From positions 2,108,001-2,172,000 of the forward strand of contig JALPRQ010000001.1 in NCBI GenBank assembly GCA_023630215.1: a stretch of 64,000 nt of DNA, in the 5' to 3' direction. Shown here piece after piece: positions 57,079 through 64,000 of the stretch. Made by a program: the position numbers and the translations under genes. The stretch is from Rhodobacteraceae bacterium NBU2976 (GTDB lineage: Bacteria > Pseudomonadota > Alphaproteobacteria > Rhodobacterales > Rhodobacteraceae). Position 1 is the stretch's first letter. Each line of letters starts with the position of its first letter. The notes below the pieces were generated by a model. It did not search any database. It saw only the letters and a program-made list of their open reading frames with translations, and was not told where the DNA came from.

Positions 57079-57835
57079 AGAATTCGCGGTATTTGTCGGT
57101 CATCAATGCAGTATCCATGATCAGGCAAACATCCACTGTATTGAAGTCATGGTCAATCCATGCCCCGTCCCCAACAAAGCCCCCCAACCGCAGATAAGCC
57201 TTGATCAGGGGTGGGATTTTGCGCAGTGCGCGCAGTTTGTCGATCTGATCCCGAGGGACACGATCCATTGATACCGATTGCGCCTGCCGAGCTGTGACCC
57301 GCAGTTCGTCAGGGGCCAGATAATGGTGATGAAGGAAGGACAGGGCCTCGGCGATTGGTTCTGGGTCAGCGCCCGGGAAACTGGCCACGCCAAACAGGAT
57401 TTCCACATTATGTTCGACAACATACGCCCCCAGCCCATCCCACAAGGCATGGACGCCAAAGCCTCCGCGATAGTCCTTGTGAATACAGGATCGTCCCAAT
57501 TCCAGCGTTTCCCGGTCAAGCTGTTCAAGCTTGCGAAGGTCATATTCCGACGCCCCGTAAAATCCGATCCCGTCACGCGCAACAGAACCGCGCATCAATC
57601 GGTAAACGCCCACGACTTGATCCATCGGATCGCCCTTGCGTTCCAAATCGATCAACAGGAGATGTTCAAAATACGGATCATAACCATCCTGTTCCAGACG
57701 CGCTTCATGTTCGGCTGGGCTGACTGCGGCGCCCAATTCCTCGACGAAAACCTTGTAGCGAAGGCGCTGCGCCGCCGCGACATCTGCGTCATTGGCGGCA
57801 AGCCGCACCGCAAATCGCGTGGTGTCAGGTTTCAT
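57059..57835 (-). CDS. olsB: Ornithine acyl-ACP N-acyltransferase, OlsB type
   Basis: This is a 258-aa GNAT-fold acyltransferase of the ornithine-lipid type. Motifs are AAQRLRYKVFVEELGA, VVGVYRLMRG and the block ELGRSCIHKDYRGGFGVHAL. The start at 57835 is set by family alignment; an in-frame opening of 28 codons upstream runs through promoter sequence. It is partner of olsA. Ornithine lipids replace phospholipids when phosphate is short, though no Pho box was looked for beyond this gene. Confidence 0.9.
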   Translation of the reverse strand: MKPDTTRFAVRLAANDADVAAAQRLRYKVFVEELGAAVSPAEHEARLEQDGYDPYFEHLLLIDLERKGDPMDQVVGVYRLMRGSVARDGIGFYGASEYDLRKLEQLDRETLELGRSCIHKDYRGGFGVHALWDGLGAYVVEHNVEILFGVASFPGADPEPIAEALSFLHHHYLAPDELRVTARQAQSVSMDRVPRDQIDKLRALRKIPPLIKAYLRLGGFVGDGAWIDHDFNTVDVCLIMDTALMTDKYREFYGRTRG

Positions 57836-57982
57836 GGGTTGGCGCGCCTCCAAGCAGGTCCCGGGCTGCGACCGGGGATATGGGCCTTTCCTAGTTAGTT
57901 CTTGGGTCGGGTGCAACAATGATAGAATTGTAGCAATCCAAATCCCACTACCTTAGGATGTGGCTCGCTAAGTTTACTATAC

Positions 57983-57997
57983 CTTAACCATATTAAG
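57983..57997 (+). promoter_or_regulatory. CtrA-like half-site in a palindrome before chpT
   Basis: CTTAACCATATTAAG has perfect arms CTTAA/TTAAG and contains TTAACCAT, the CtrA half-site seen in alphaproteobacteria. It lies about 28 bases before the chpT ATG. If real, it would place the phosphorelay component under its own target. Confidence 0.5.
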
Positions 57998-58024
57998 TTT
58001 TGAGAATGCTTGAAAGAAAACCCT

Positions 58025-58624
58025 ATGAGCAAATCCCATTTAATCCCCTCTCTCGTCGCATCGCGTATCTGCCATGATCTGATCAGCCCGGTCGGGGCAA
58101 TCGGTAACGGGGTGGAGCTGTTAGAAGCGATGACCGCCCGCACCCCGGAACTGGCGTTGATTTCCGACAGTGTCGATAACGCCAAGGCGAAGCTACAGTT
58201 TTTTCGGGTTTGTTTTGGCCACGCCTCGGCAGGCGCCTTAATCAGTCGGAACGAGGTCGAGAAGACAGCGCGCGGAATCCTGCATTCGGGAAGGATCAAC
58301 CTGACGCTTGCGATTGGCAAGGACAGTTATGAACGTGGCACCATCCGTATGGTCTTTCTGATGCTGTTGTGCGTGGAATCCGCCCTGCCGCTGGGAGGGG
58401 ACATCACGGTCAGCGACAAAGCCGAAGGATGGCGAATTGATGTGGAAGCGCCGCGCCTGAACCGCTTGGACGTCTGGGAAATGTTGCAGGCGGGATCCCC
58501 CGTGTGGGAGGTGACCCCGGCCCAAGTACAGTTCCCGATGCTGGCAGAGCTAATCACCGCCGAAGGGAAGATGCTGTCCGTTAATTTCAACGACACACAT
58601 TTGACGCTTATCCTGTCGGTGTAA
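58025..58624 (+). CDS. chpT: ChpT-type histidine phosphotransferase
   Basis: This is a 199-aa protein. The phosphate-carrying His is H17 in the box SRICHDLISPVGAIGNGVEL. A degenerate ATPase-like C-terminal domain covers about residues 80-199. In the CtrA relay, ChpT passes phosphate from the CckA kinase to CtrA and CpdR. The ATG at 58025 is chosen; a TTG five codons upstream is the alternative. Its 3' end overlaps the opposite gamma-carbonic anhydrase gene by 17 bases. Confidence 0.88.
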   Translation: MSKSHLIPSLVASRICHDLISPVGAIGNGVELLEAMTARTPELALISDSVDNAKAKLQFFRVCFGHASAGALISRNEVEKTARGILHSGRINLTLAIGKDSYERGTIRMVFLMLLCVESALPLGGDITVSDKAEGWRIDVEAPRLNRLDVWEMLQAGSPVWEVTPAQVQFPMLAELITAEGKMLSVNFNDTHLTLILSV

Positions 58625-59135
58625 GACCAGCACGAAAGCGGCGCATATTCACTTGATAGTGCTGTGCCGAGCGACGCAGGTTTTCAATGGCAGCGTCGTC
58701 AAGCGTGCGGATCACTTTGCCGGGGGATCCGACGACGAGGGAATTGTCGGGAATCTCCTTTCCCTCGGTAACCAACGCCCCGGCCCCGATCAGACAATTT
58801 CGGCCGATCCTGGCCCCGTTAAGGATGGTCGCGCTCATACCGATCAGACTGTTCTCGCCGATTGTGCAGCCATGGATCATGGCCTTGTGCCCGATGGTAC
58901 AGCCTTTGCCGATCACAACCGGAAAGCCCGGGTCGGTATGAAAGACACAGTTTTCCTGCACATTTGATCCCGCGCCGATGGTGATGGGTTCATTGTCACC
59001 GCGCAACACCGCGCCAAACCAGATGCCAACAGCGGATTCGATATGCACGTCCCCGATCACCACCGCCGTGGGCGCAATCCAGAAATCGCCATCAGCTGGA
59101 AGGGTCGGCGACACGCCGTCAAGATCATAGATCAT
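58608..59135 (-). CDS. Gamma-class carbonic anhydrase family protein
   Basis: This is a 175-aa left-handed beta-helix protein built of hexapeptide repeats. Likely metal ligands are H66, H83 and H88 ([17 protein letters not shown]). R45, D47 and Q60 are conserved ([17 protein letters not shown]). It may hydrate carbon dioxide, though many relatives are inactive or bind other cargo. It is coupled to gmk by a 4-base overlap. Confidence 0.9.
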   Translation of the reverse strand: MIYDLDGVSPTLPADGDFWIAPTAVVIGDVHIESAVGIWFGAVLRGDNEPITIGAGSNVQENCVFHTDPGFPVVIGKGCTIGHKAMIHGCTIGENSLIGMSATILNGARIGRNCLIGAGALVTEGKEIPDNSLVVGSPGKVIRTLDDAAIENLRRSAQHYQVNMRRFRAGLTPTG

Positions 59136-59773
59136 GTTTGGCGCTCCTCGAATTCCTTGTTCAACGCTGTGACAAACGGCACCAATTCGGGACGGCGATC
59201 CCGTCGTAAGCGTTCCGCGGCAAGGATCGATTTCAGCTTGGCTTCAGCGACGTCAACATCATCATTGATCAGCACGTAATCATATTCCGCCCAGTGGCTG
59301 ATTTCGGACTTTGACTGGCTCATCCGGCGCGCGATCACTTCCTCGCTATCCTGTGCCCGATTGCGCAGCCGGGATTCCAGCTCGGCGATTGAAGGAGGCA
59401 GGATAAAGATCGACACGACGCTTTCCTTCAGGCGGGAGTTGCGGATCTGTTGCCCGCCCTGCCAATCAACGTCAAATAAGACATCCTTGCCGTTTGTGAT
59501 CGCGGCCTCGACCGGTTCCAGCGGCGAGCCATAAAGATTCCCGAAAACCTCGGCATGTTCCAGCATTCCCCCGCTATCCACGAGCGCCATGAAGTCTTCG
59601 CGGGATTTGAAATAATAATGCTGGCCGTCAATCTCACCGGGGCGTGGTGGGCGCGTTGTCGCTGAGATCGAGAAACTGACATCCGGATCATCTTCGAGTA
59701 CACGCCGCGACAGGGTGGATTTTCCTGCCCCCGATGGCGAAGACAGAATGATCAGAATACCACGGCGTTTCAT
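59132..59773 (-). CDS. gmk: Guanylate kinase
   Basis: This is a 213-aa GMP kinase. The P loop is [10 protein letters not shown] (residues 11-20), with the GMP-binding region [20 protein letters not shown]. It converts GMP and ATP to GDP and ADP. It lies 3 bases after yicC and overlaps the carbonic anhydrase gene, forming a three-gene unit; yicC-gmk is a widely conserved pair. Confidence 0.96.
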   Translation of the reverse strand: MKRRGILIILSSPSGAGKSTLSRRVLEDDPDVSFSISATTRPPRPGEIDGQHYYFKSREDFMALVDSGGMLEHAEVFGNLYGSPLEPVEAAITNGKDVLFDVDWQGGQQIRNSRLKESVVSIFILPPSIAELESRLRNRAQDSEEVIARRMSQSKSEISHWAEYDYVLINDDVDVAEAKLKSILAAERLRRDRRPELVPFVTALNKEFEERQT

Positions 59774-59776
59774 CGG

Positions 59777-60664
59777 CTACTCCAGATTTTGAACTTGCTC
59801 CCGCATTTGATCGATAACGACCTTGAGTTCAAGCCCGATGGAGGTCAAGGTGGCATCGCCAGCTTTCGAACAGAGGGTATTGGCCTCGCGGTTGAACTCC
59901 TGCATGAGGAAATCGAACTTGCGTCCAGTTGGCCCTTTGGTCTGCAACAGGTCACGCGCGGCGGCGATATGGGTATCGAGACGATCCAGTTCTTCGGTCA
60001 CGTCGGATTTAACTGCAAGTGTCGCCAGTTCCTGAGCCAGACGAGCCTCGTCGGCGATATCCGCAATGTCCAGCAAGGCTTTGACTTTCTCGCGCAGGGT
60101 CGTGCCTGCGTGGGCGTTACGCGCAGCAGCGGTTTGGCGCGCTGACAGTGCCAGGGATTCAAGCTTGGCGACCTGATCTGTCAGAACGTCTGTTATTGCA
60201 GCCCCTTCGAGACAGCGGGCGTCGATAAAGGCGGAAACGGCCATCGGAAACTGCTTGCCGGCCGCGTCTTGCCAAGCGGTATTGACGGTTTGGCCGCCGT
60301 CCCACACCCATTTATGCGACAAAAGATCGCCAACGCGGGTGGGCGCTAGGTCCAGACCCTCGGCTTGTGCAATCGCTTCGGCTTGACGGGCCGAACGAAT
60401 GACCGAGGTCAAGTTCTCGACGATCAGCTGCGGGGCCACGCTGTCGGACTTCCCCATCAGCTTCAGCGTGACCGAAACATTCCCGCGTGAAACTCGTTTG
60501 GCCAACTCGGCGCGCACCATGGTTTCCAGGGCTTCTGCCCCTTCGGGAAGCCGCACACGCACATCAAGACCGCGACCGTTGACGGAACGCACCTCCCAGG
60601 TCCAGCTAAGCCCGTCCTTGTCGCCCGTCACCGAACCGAAACCGGTCATGGATTGCCGTGTCAT
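59777..60664 (-). CDS. YicC-family endoribonuclease-like protein
   Basis: This is a 295-aa YicC/YloC-family protein. The N-terminal block RQSMTGFGSV and TWEVRSVNGRGLDVRVRLP, and the C-terminal TGRKFDFLMQEFNREANTLC and VVIDQMREQVQNLE, are characteristic. Some members cleave or regulate RNA. It is placed just before gmk, as in many proteobacteria. Confidence 0.9.
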   Translation of the reverse strand: MTRQSMTGFGSVTGDKDGLSWTWEVRSVNGRGLDVRVRLPEGAEALETMVRAELAKRVSRGNVSVTLKLMGKSDSVAPQLIVENLTSVIRSARQAEAIAQAEGLDLAPTRVGDLLSHKWVWDGGQTVNTAWQDAAGKQFPMAVSAFIDARCLEGAAITDVLTDQVAKLESLALSARQTAAARNAHAGTTLREKVKALLDIADIADEARLAQELATLAVKSDVTEELDRLDTHIAAARDLLQTKGPTGRKFDFLMQEFNREANTLCSKAGDATLTSIGLELKVVIDQMREQVQNLE

Positions 60665-60677
60665 CTTGCTGTCCTCG

Positions 60678-60722
60678 TTAACCTTTTGATTTTTATTAAC
60701 CTATTAGCGAATTGTTAACCAT
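60678..60722 (+). promoter_or_regulatory. Three TTAACC boxes before the PAS gene
   Basis: TTAACC occurs at 60678, 60696 and 60715, spaced 18 and 19 bases apart on the same strand. The last reads TTAACCAT, a CtrA-like half-site. They lie in the divergent region between yicC and the PAS gene, about 100 bases before the latter. Confidence 0.45.
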
Positions 60723-60822
60723 GGCGCATCTATTTTCGAGCAAATTCTCTAAAATGCGATATGTTTACATTTCAGTAACCAATTTGGATCGCAGATCCGC
60801 GTATCGATACCACAGGACGAAA

Positions 60823-61455
60823 ATGACCAATAGCACGCTGAAAACCCTACGCACACATTGGGATGATATTTGTGATGGTTCGAACGCGCCCTATCGATCC
60901 GATGTCACACCTGGTCTGATCCCCGAAGTGCTGGACACATTGTTCATTCTAGAACAATTGTCGCCAAGCGATATGCGCGTGCGCATCGCCGGTCTGAAAA
61001 TCTGTGAGATGATGGGTATGGAAGTGCGCGGGCAATCCCCGATGACATTTTTTCAGGATTCGGCCCGACGTCGGTTTGACAGCGTTTTGAACGAAGTCCT
61101 GACACAACCCAAAATCGCCTATCTAGGGTTGGACACAAAGGACAGGATGGGAAACCCCGGTCAGGTGGAGATGATTTTGCTGCCGCTGCGCAGCGATTTT
61201 GGTGACGTAAATCGGATTATTGGCTGCGTAACCGTACCGGATAACGGGTTTACCGCCCCGCTCCGCTATCACATCACCAGCGTGAACATGGTCAACCCGT
61301 TTCGTCACACCCTGTCCAAGGTTGCGGGTTTTGCCGAACCCGAAGCCAATTTCAGCCATCAAGACGCACCGGTTCTGCGATCTGTTGACGGCAATACCAG
61401 CGCCAAGACGCCGAAACGCCCCTCGACGCCAAGCTATCTGAAGCTGGTTGATTAA
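60823..61455 (+). CDS. PAS-domain (PAS_5) protein
   Basis: This is a 210-aa protein made of a single PAS_5-type sensor domain (about residues 10-150; LRTHWDDICDGSNAPYRSDV, MRVRIAGLKICEMMGMEVRG). A flexible tail follows, and no output domain is visible. The start at 60823 has AGGACGA upstream. Such proteins are common in cell-cycle or stalked alphaproteobacteria. The promoter has CtrA-like boxes. The ligand is not known. Confidence 0.75.
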   Translation: MTNSTLKTLRTHWDDICDGSNAPYRSDVTPGLIPEVLDTLFILEQLSPSDMRVRIAGLKICEMMGMEVRGQSPMTFFQDSARRRFDSVLNEVLTQPKIAYLGLDTKDRMGNPGQVEMILLPLRSDFGDVNRIIGCVTVPDNGFTAPLRYHITSVNMVNPFRHTLSKVAGFAEPEANFSHQDAPVLRSVDGNTSAKTPKRPSTPSYLKLVD

Positions 61456-61458
61456 CGC

Positions 61459-62310
61459 TCAGATTGTCGCAAATTTGGACTCGGGGATCCCCTGAAGGGA
61501 TAAAAGCGCCGTCAGATCGGAATGATAAAGCTGCGCAGTCGCGACTGCCGCCAGCGCGGGTTTGGCGTGATAAGCAACCCCCAATCCAGCCACTTCGACC
61601 ATCGCACGGTCATTCGCGCCATCACCCACAGCCAGCACATCCGCCGGGCCATATCCCCCGTTGGTGCACAATTGATGTAGGGCGTCCAGTTTAGCCTGCT
61701 GCCCCAGCACAGGTTTTTGAACCTGTCCGGTCAGCTTCCCTGCATCAATCAGCAGATGGTTCGCCTGATTGACTTGGAACCCGGCGTCGGTACCAACGCG
61801 CGACGTGAAAAAATCGAAGCCGCCCGAGACCAAGGCGGTCATCGCGCCCAGCGCGTTCATCGTGCGCACCAGCACCGCGGCGCCAGGGTTGAGCGTAATC
61901 CGTTCGTCATAGCACCGTTGCAATACATCTTCGGACAGACCTGCCAACAGGCCAACGCGTTCGTCGATGGCAGCTTCGAAATCCAGCTCGCCCCGCATGG
62001 CGCGTTCGGTAATGTCGGCGACACGCTCCTTGACCCCTGCAAAATCGGCGAGTTCATCGATGCATTCGACCGGAATCATCGTGCTGTCCATGTCGGCGAT
62101 CAGCAGCTTCTTGCGGCGGTTTTGGGTGGGCACAATATTGATATCAACCTGCGGCAAGTCGACGGTCGGGTTTTCCCCGTCAAAGGCGAATTCGACGGCA
62201 ACATCAGACAGGCGTTTCGGGGTGGTGCTATCGGGCACCTGCCCTGCCACTTCACGAACCATGGTGTCGCTGACCCCCATCGCAGAGGTCAGCACGCAGA
62301 TTTTGCTCAT
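61459..62310 (-). CDS. serB: Phosphoserine phosphatase
   Basis: This is a 283-aa HAD-family enzyme for the last step of serine synthesis. The DxDxT motif is D73-M-D75-S-T, followed by the C-terminal VGDGANDRAMVEVAGLGVAY. A region of about 65 residues precedes the catalytic domain, as in SerB. One base overlaps the upstream DAHP synthase stop (TAATG), so the two are translationally linked. Confidence 0.94.
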   Translation of the reverse strand: MSKICVLTSAMGVSDTMVREVAGQVPDSTTPKRLSDVAVEFAFDGENPTVDLPQVDINIVPTQNRRKKLLIADMDSTMIPVECIDELADFAGVKERVADITERAMRGELDFEAAIDERVGLLAGLSEDVLQRCYDERITLNPGAAVLVRTMNALGAMTALVSGGFDFFTSRVGTDAGFQVNQANHLLIDAGKLTGQVQKPVLGQQAKLDALHQLCTNGGYGPADVLAVGDGANDRAMVEVAGLGVAYHAKPALAAVATAQLYHSDLTALLSLQGIPESKFATI

Positions 62311-63686
62311 TACCCGTTCGCGCCCGCTGTCGCCAGTTCGCGGTCGCGGCCCTGAATCTCTTCGGCCACCAGGAACGCCAATTCCAGCGATTGCGAAGCG
62401 TTAAGGCGCGGATCACAGGCCGTGTGGTAACGATCCGACAGATCTTCGTCCGAAACGGCGCGCAAGCCGCCGGTGCATTCTGTCACGTCCTTGCCAGTCA
62501 TTTCGAAATGCACACCACCGGCATAGGTGCCCTCGGATTTGTGGATGGCGAAGAACTCGCGGACTTCCTGCAACACACGTTCGAACGGGCGGGTTTTGTA
62601 GCCGCTCTCGGATTTGATCGTGTTGCCGTGCATCGGATCACAAGACCAGACGACATTTTTACCCTCGCGTTCGATCACTTTGATCAGGGCGGGCAGATGA
62701 TCGCCAACCTTGCCCGCGCCGAAGCGGTTGATCAGTGTCAGGCGCCCGGGTTCGTTTTCCGGGTTGAGCAAATCGCACAGACGGATCAGTTCTTCGGGAT
62801 CAAGCGAAGGCCCACATTTCAGGCCAATCGGATTGATTACGCCACGGCAGAACTCGACATGTGCACCGTCAGGCTGACGGGTGCGGTCACCGATCCAGAT
62901 CATGTGACCCGATCCGGCGATTTGCTGACCCGTTGTGCTGTCAACGCGGGCGAGCGCCTCCTCATATTCCAGCAGGAGCGCTTCGTGGCTGGTGTAATAG
63001 TCCACGGTTGCCAGTTCCGAATTGGTTTCCGCCGTCAAGCCAGCCGCGGCCATGAAATCCAGCGTGTCCTGAATGCGGTTGGCCATGTCACGGTATTTCT
63101 CGGCCTCGTCACTGTCGGTGAAGCCCAGCGTCCAAGAATGCACGCGGTGAATATCAGCAAAGCCACCCTTGGAAAAGGCGCGCAACAGGTTCAACGTCGC
63201 CGCCGCTTGGGTATAGGCTTGCAGCATCCGGGTCGGGTCGGGAATACGGGCTTCGGGTGTGAAATCAAACCCGTTGATAATGTCCCCACGGTAGCTTGGC
63301 AGTTCCACTCCGCCCATCGTTTCTGTTGGGGCCGAACGCGGTTTGGCAAACTGGCCTGCCATCCGGCCAACCTTCACCACGGGCAGTTTGGCACCATAGG
63401 TCAAGACCATCGCCATTTGCAGCATAACCTTGAACGTGTCGCGGATTGTATCCGCACCAAATTCGGCAAAACTTTCGGCGCAATCACCACCCTGCAACAG
63501 GAAGGCTCGTCCTTGCGCTACTTCACCCAGTTCCGCTTTCAGACGGCGCGCCTCGCCCCCAAAAACCAGCGGCGGATAGGAAGCAAGTTTCGACTCCACG
63601 GCCTTCAGCGCCTCGAGGTCGGTATACTCGGGCATCTGAATCCGCTCTTTCTTGCGCCAATCAGACTTGTTCCAAGTTGCGGGCAT
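62310..63686 (-). CDS. Class II DAHP synthase
   Basis: This is a 458-aa class II 3-deoxy-D-arabino-heptulosonate-7-phosphate synthase, first step of aromatic amino-acid synthesis. Family segments are [57 protein letters not shown] and [18 protein letters not shown]. The start at 63686 follows AGGGAGCAAGGA; seven more codons are open upstream. It is upstream of and coupled to serB, so aromatic and serine synthesis may be co-expressed. Confidence 0.95.
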   Translation of the reverse strand: MPATWNKSDWRKKERIQMPEYTDLEALKAVESKLASYPPLVFGGEARRLKAELGEVAQGRAFLLQGGDCAESFAEFGADTIRDTFKVMLQMAMVLTYGAKLPVVKVGRMAGQFAKPRSAPTETMGGVELPSYRGDIINGFDFTPEARIPDPTRMLQAYTQAAATLNLLRAFSKGGFADIHRVHSWTLGFTDSDEAEKYRDMANRIQDTLDFMAAAGLTAETNSELATVDYYTSHEALLLEYEEALARVDSTTGQQIAGSGHMIWIGDRTRQPDGAHVEFCRGVINPIGLKCGPSLDPEELIRLCDLLNPENEPGRLTLINRFGAGKVGDHLPALIKVIEREGKNVVWSCDPMHGNTIKSESGYKTRPFERVLQEVREFFAIHKSEGTYAGGVHFEMTGKDVTECTGGLRAVSDEDLSDRYHTACDPRLNASQSLELAFLVAEEIQGRDRELATAGANG

Positions 63687-63829
63687 TTTCCTTGCTCCCT
63701 GAATCATGAAAATGGACCGCCCTTATAGGCGAAGTGAATTTCATTGACCATACCTTGAAAATCGACAAAATGCTGCTTTGCGACCCACATATTGTCGCAT
63801 TTGTTCCGATTTTCTGGAGGGTATACGAG

Positions 63830-64000
63830 GTGCATAAGCCTGGCGAAATGACCAGTCGGTTTGTGTTTGTGCTGCTGCAGAATTTTTCGCTTATGGCATT
63901 TACCAGCGCGATTGAACCCCTCCGAATTGCGAATCGGATGGCCGAGAAACCCCTTTACGCTTGGCGATTGGCATCGCGCAACGGAGTGTCTGAAACCTGT
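63830..64000 (+). CDS. Start of a GlxA-type transcriptional regulator (partial)
   Basis: The window ends 57 codons into this gene. The GTG at 63830 has GGAGG nine bases before it; the ATG at 63848 is the alternative. The protein reads TSRFVFVLLQNFSLMAFTSA, then IEPLRIANRMAEKPLYAWRL. This is the beginning of the DJ-1/PfpI-like domain of GlxA-family regulators, which normally end in an AraC DNA-binding domain beyond the window. The ligand and target are unknown. Confidence 0.8.
   Translation, partial: MHKPGEMTSRFVFVLLQNFSLMAFTSAIEPLRIANRMAEKPLYAWRLASRNGVSETC

Noticed and set aside
62391-63728. Long open frame on the plus strand (445 codons) opposite the DAHP synthase gene
   Set aside because: It mirrors the minus-strand gene, whose full family motifs are clear; the plus frame shows no domain and no ribosome site.

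Overview
The window looks like a chromosome segment of a marine-type alphaproteobacterium in the Rhodobacterales (Roseobacter group). This rests on family content and gene order, not on a search: a Tad pilus cluster, a ChpT-type phosphotransferase, olsB-olsA, an SqrR/BigR sulfide regulator, a DUF1523 protein, an ALDH16-type double aldehyde dehydrogenase in a deo operon, and a Fur protein lacking the CxxC pairs. Coding density is high. Many genes overlap by 1-4 bases, and several convergent pairs share their stop codons. There is no rRNA, insertion sequence, integrase or CRISPR array, and only one tRNA (Thr-TGT).

Layout. 1-6110: the end of a Tad pilus operon (tadB, tadC, two TPR lipoproteins, prepilin peptidase), an AAA ATPase and a 3-hydroxyisobutyrate dehydrogenase-like enzyme. 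6107-9363: YciB-like protein, EamA permease, MgtC-like protein and ftsY with a long Glu-Pro hexanucleotide repeat. 9522-17189: an eight-gene, tightly coupled operon of mostly unknown function, built round an AAA ATPase, a coiled-coil protein and several small membrane proteins. It carries one clearly AT-rich inserted gene (13971-14885). This is the best candidate for an undescribed system. 17186-24134: a lysozyme-inhibitor fusion, a Bcr/CflA efflux pump and a complete maltose-type ABC importer. 24131-27510: a sulfide/persulfide response unit (SqrR-like repressor, persulfide dioxygenase, sulfurtransferase, SulP) with a textbook operator. 27498-28778: a QueC-like PP-loop protein.

28873-37666: two CUT2 sugar ABC importers side by side. 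The first is a simple three-gene operon. The second is split between two divergent transcripts, with an NAD-dependent epimerase/dehydratase and a LacI regulator. 37760-41011: tRNA-Thr, a peptidoglycan-binding protein and an orphan FbpB-type permease. 41145-46696: nucleoside catabolism (purine nucleoside phosphorylase, thymidine phosphorylase, deoxyribose-phosphate aldolase, ALDH16), which would take nucleosides to acetyl-level products. 46783-50282: yfgM-bamB-der in the gene order known from other proteobacteria. 50473-54883: secG, an intergenic palindrome cluster, a CPA1 antiporter, a small membrane protein and a coupled fur-eno pair. 54932-64000: Pr6Pr protein, a ThiE-like protein, ornithine-lipid synthesis (olsB, olsA), chpT, gamma-carbonic anhydrase, gmk, yicC, a PAS protein, serB, class II DAHP synthase and the start of a GlxA-type regulator.

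Regulatory signals visible by eye include an ATTC-N8-GAAT SqrR site, a 19-base palindrome in the mal divergent promoter, TTAACCAT CtrA-like half-sites before chpT and the PAS gene, and strong hairpins just after two binding-protein genes that probably stabilise those transcripts.
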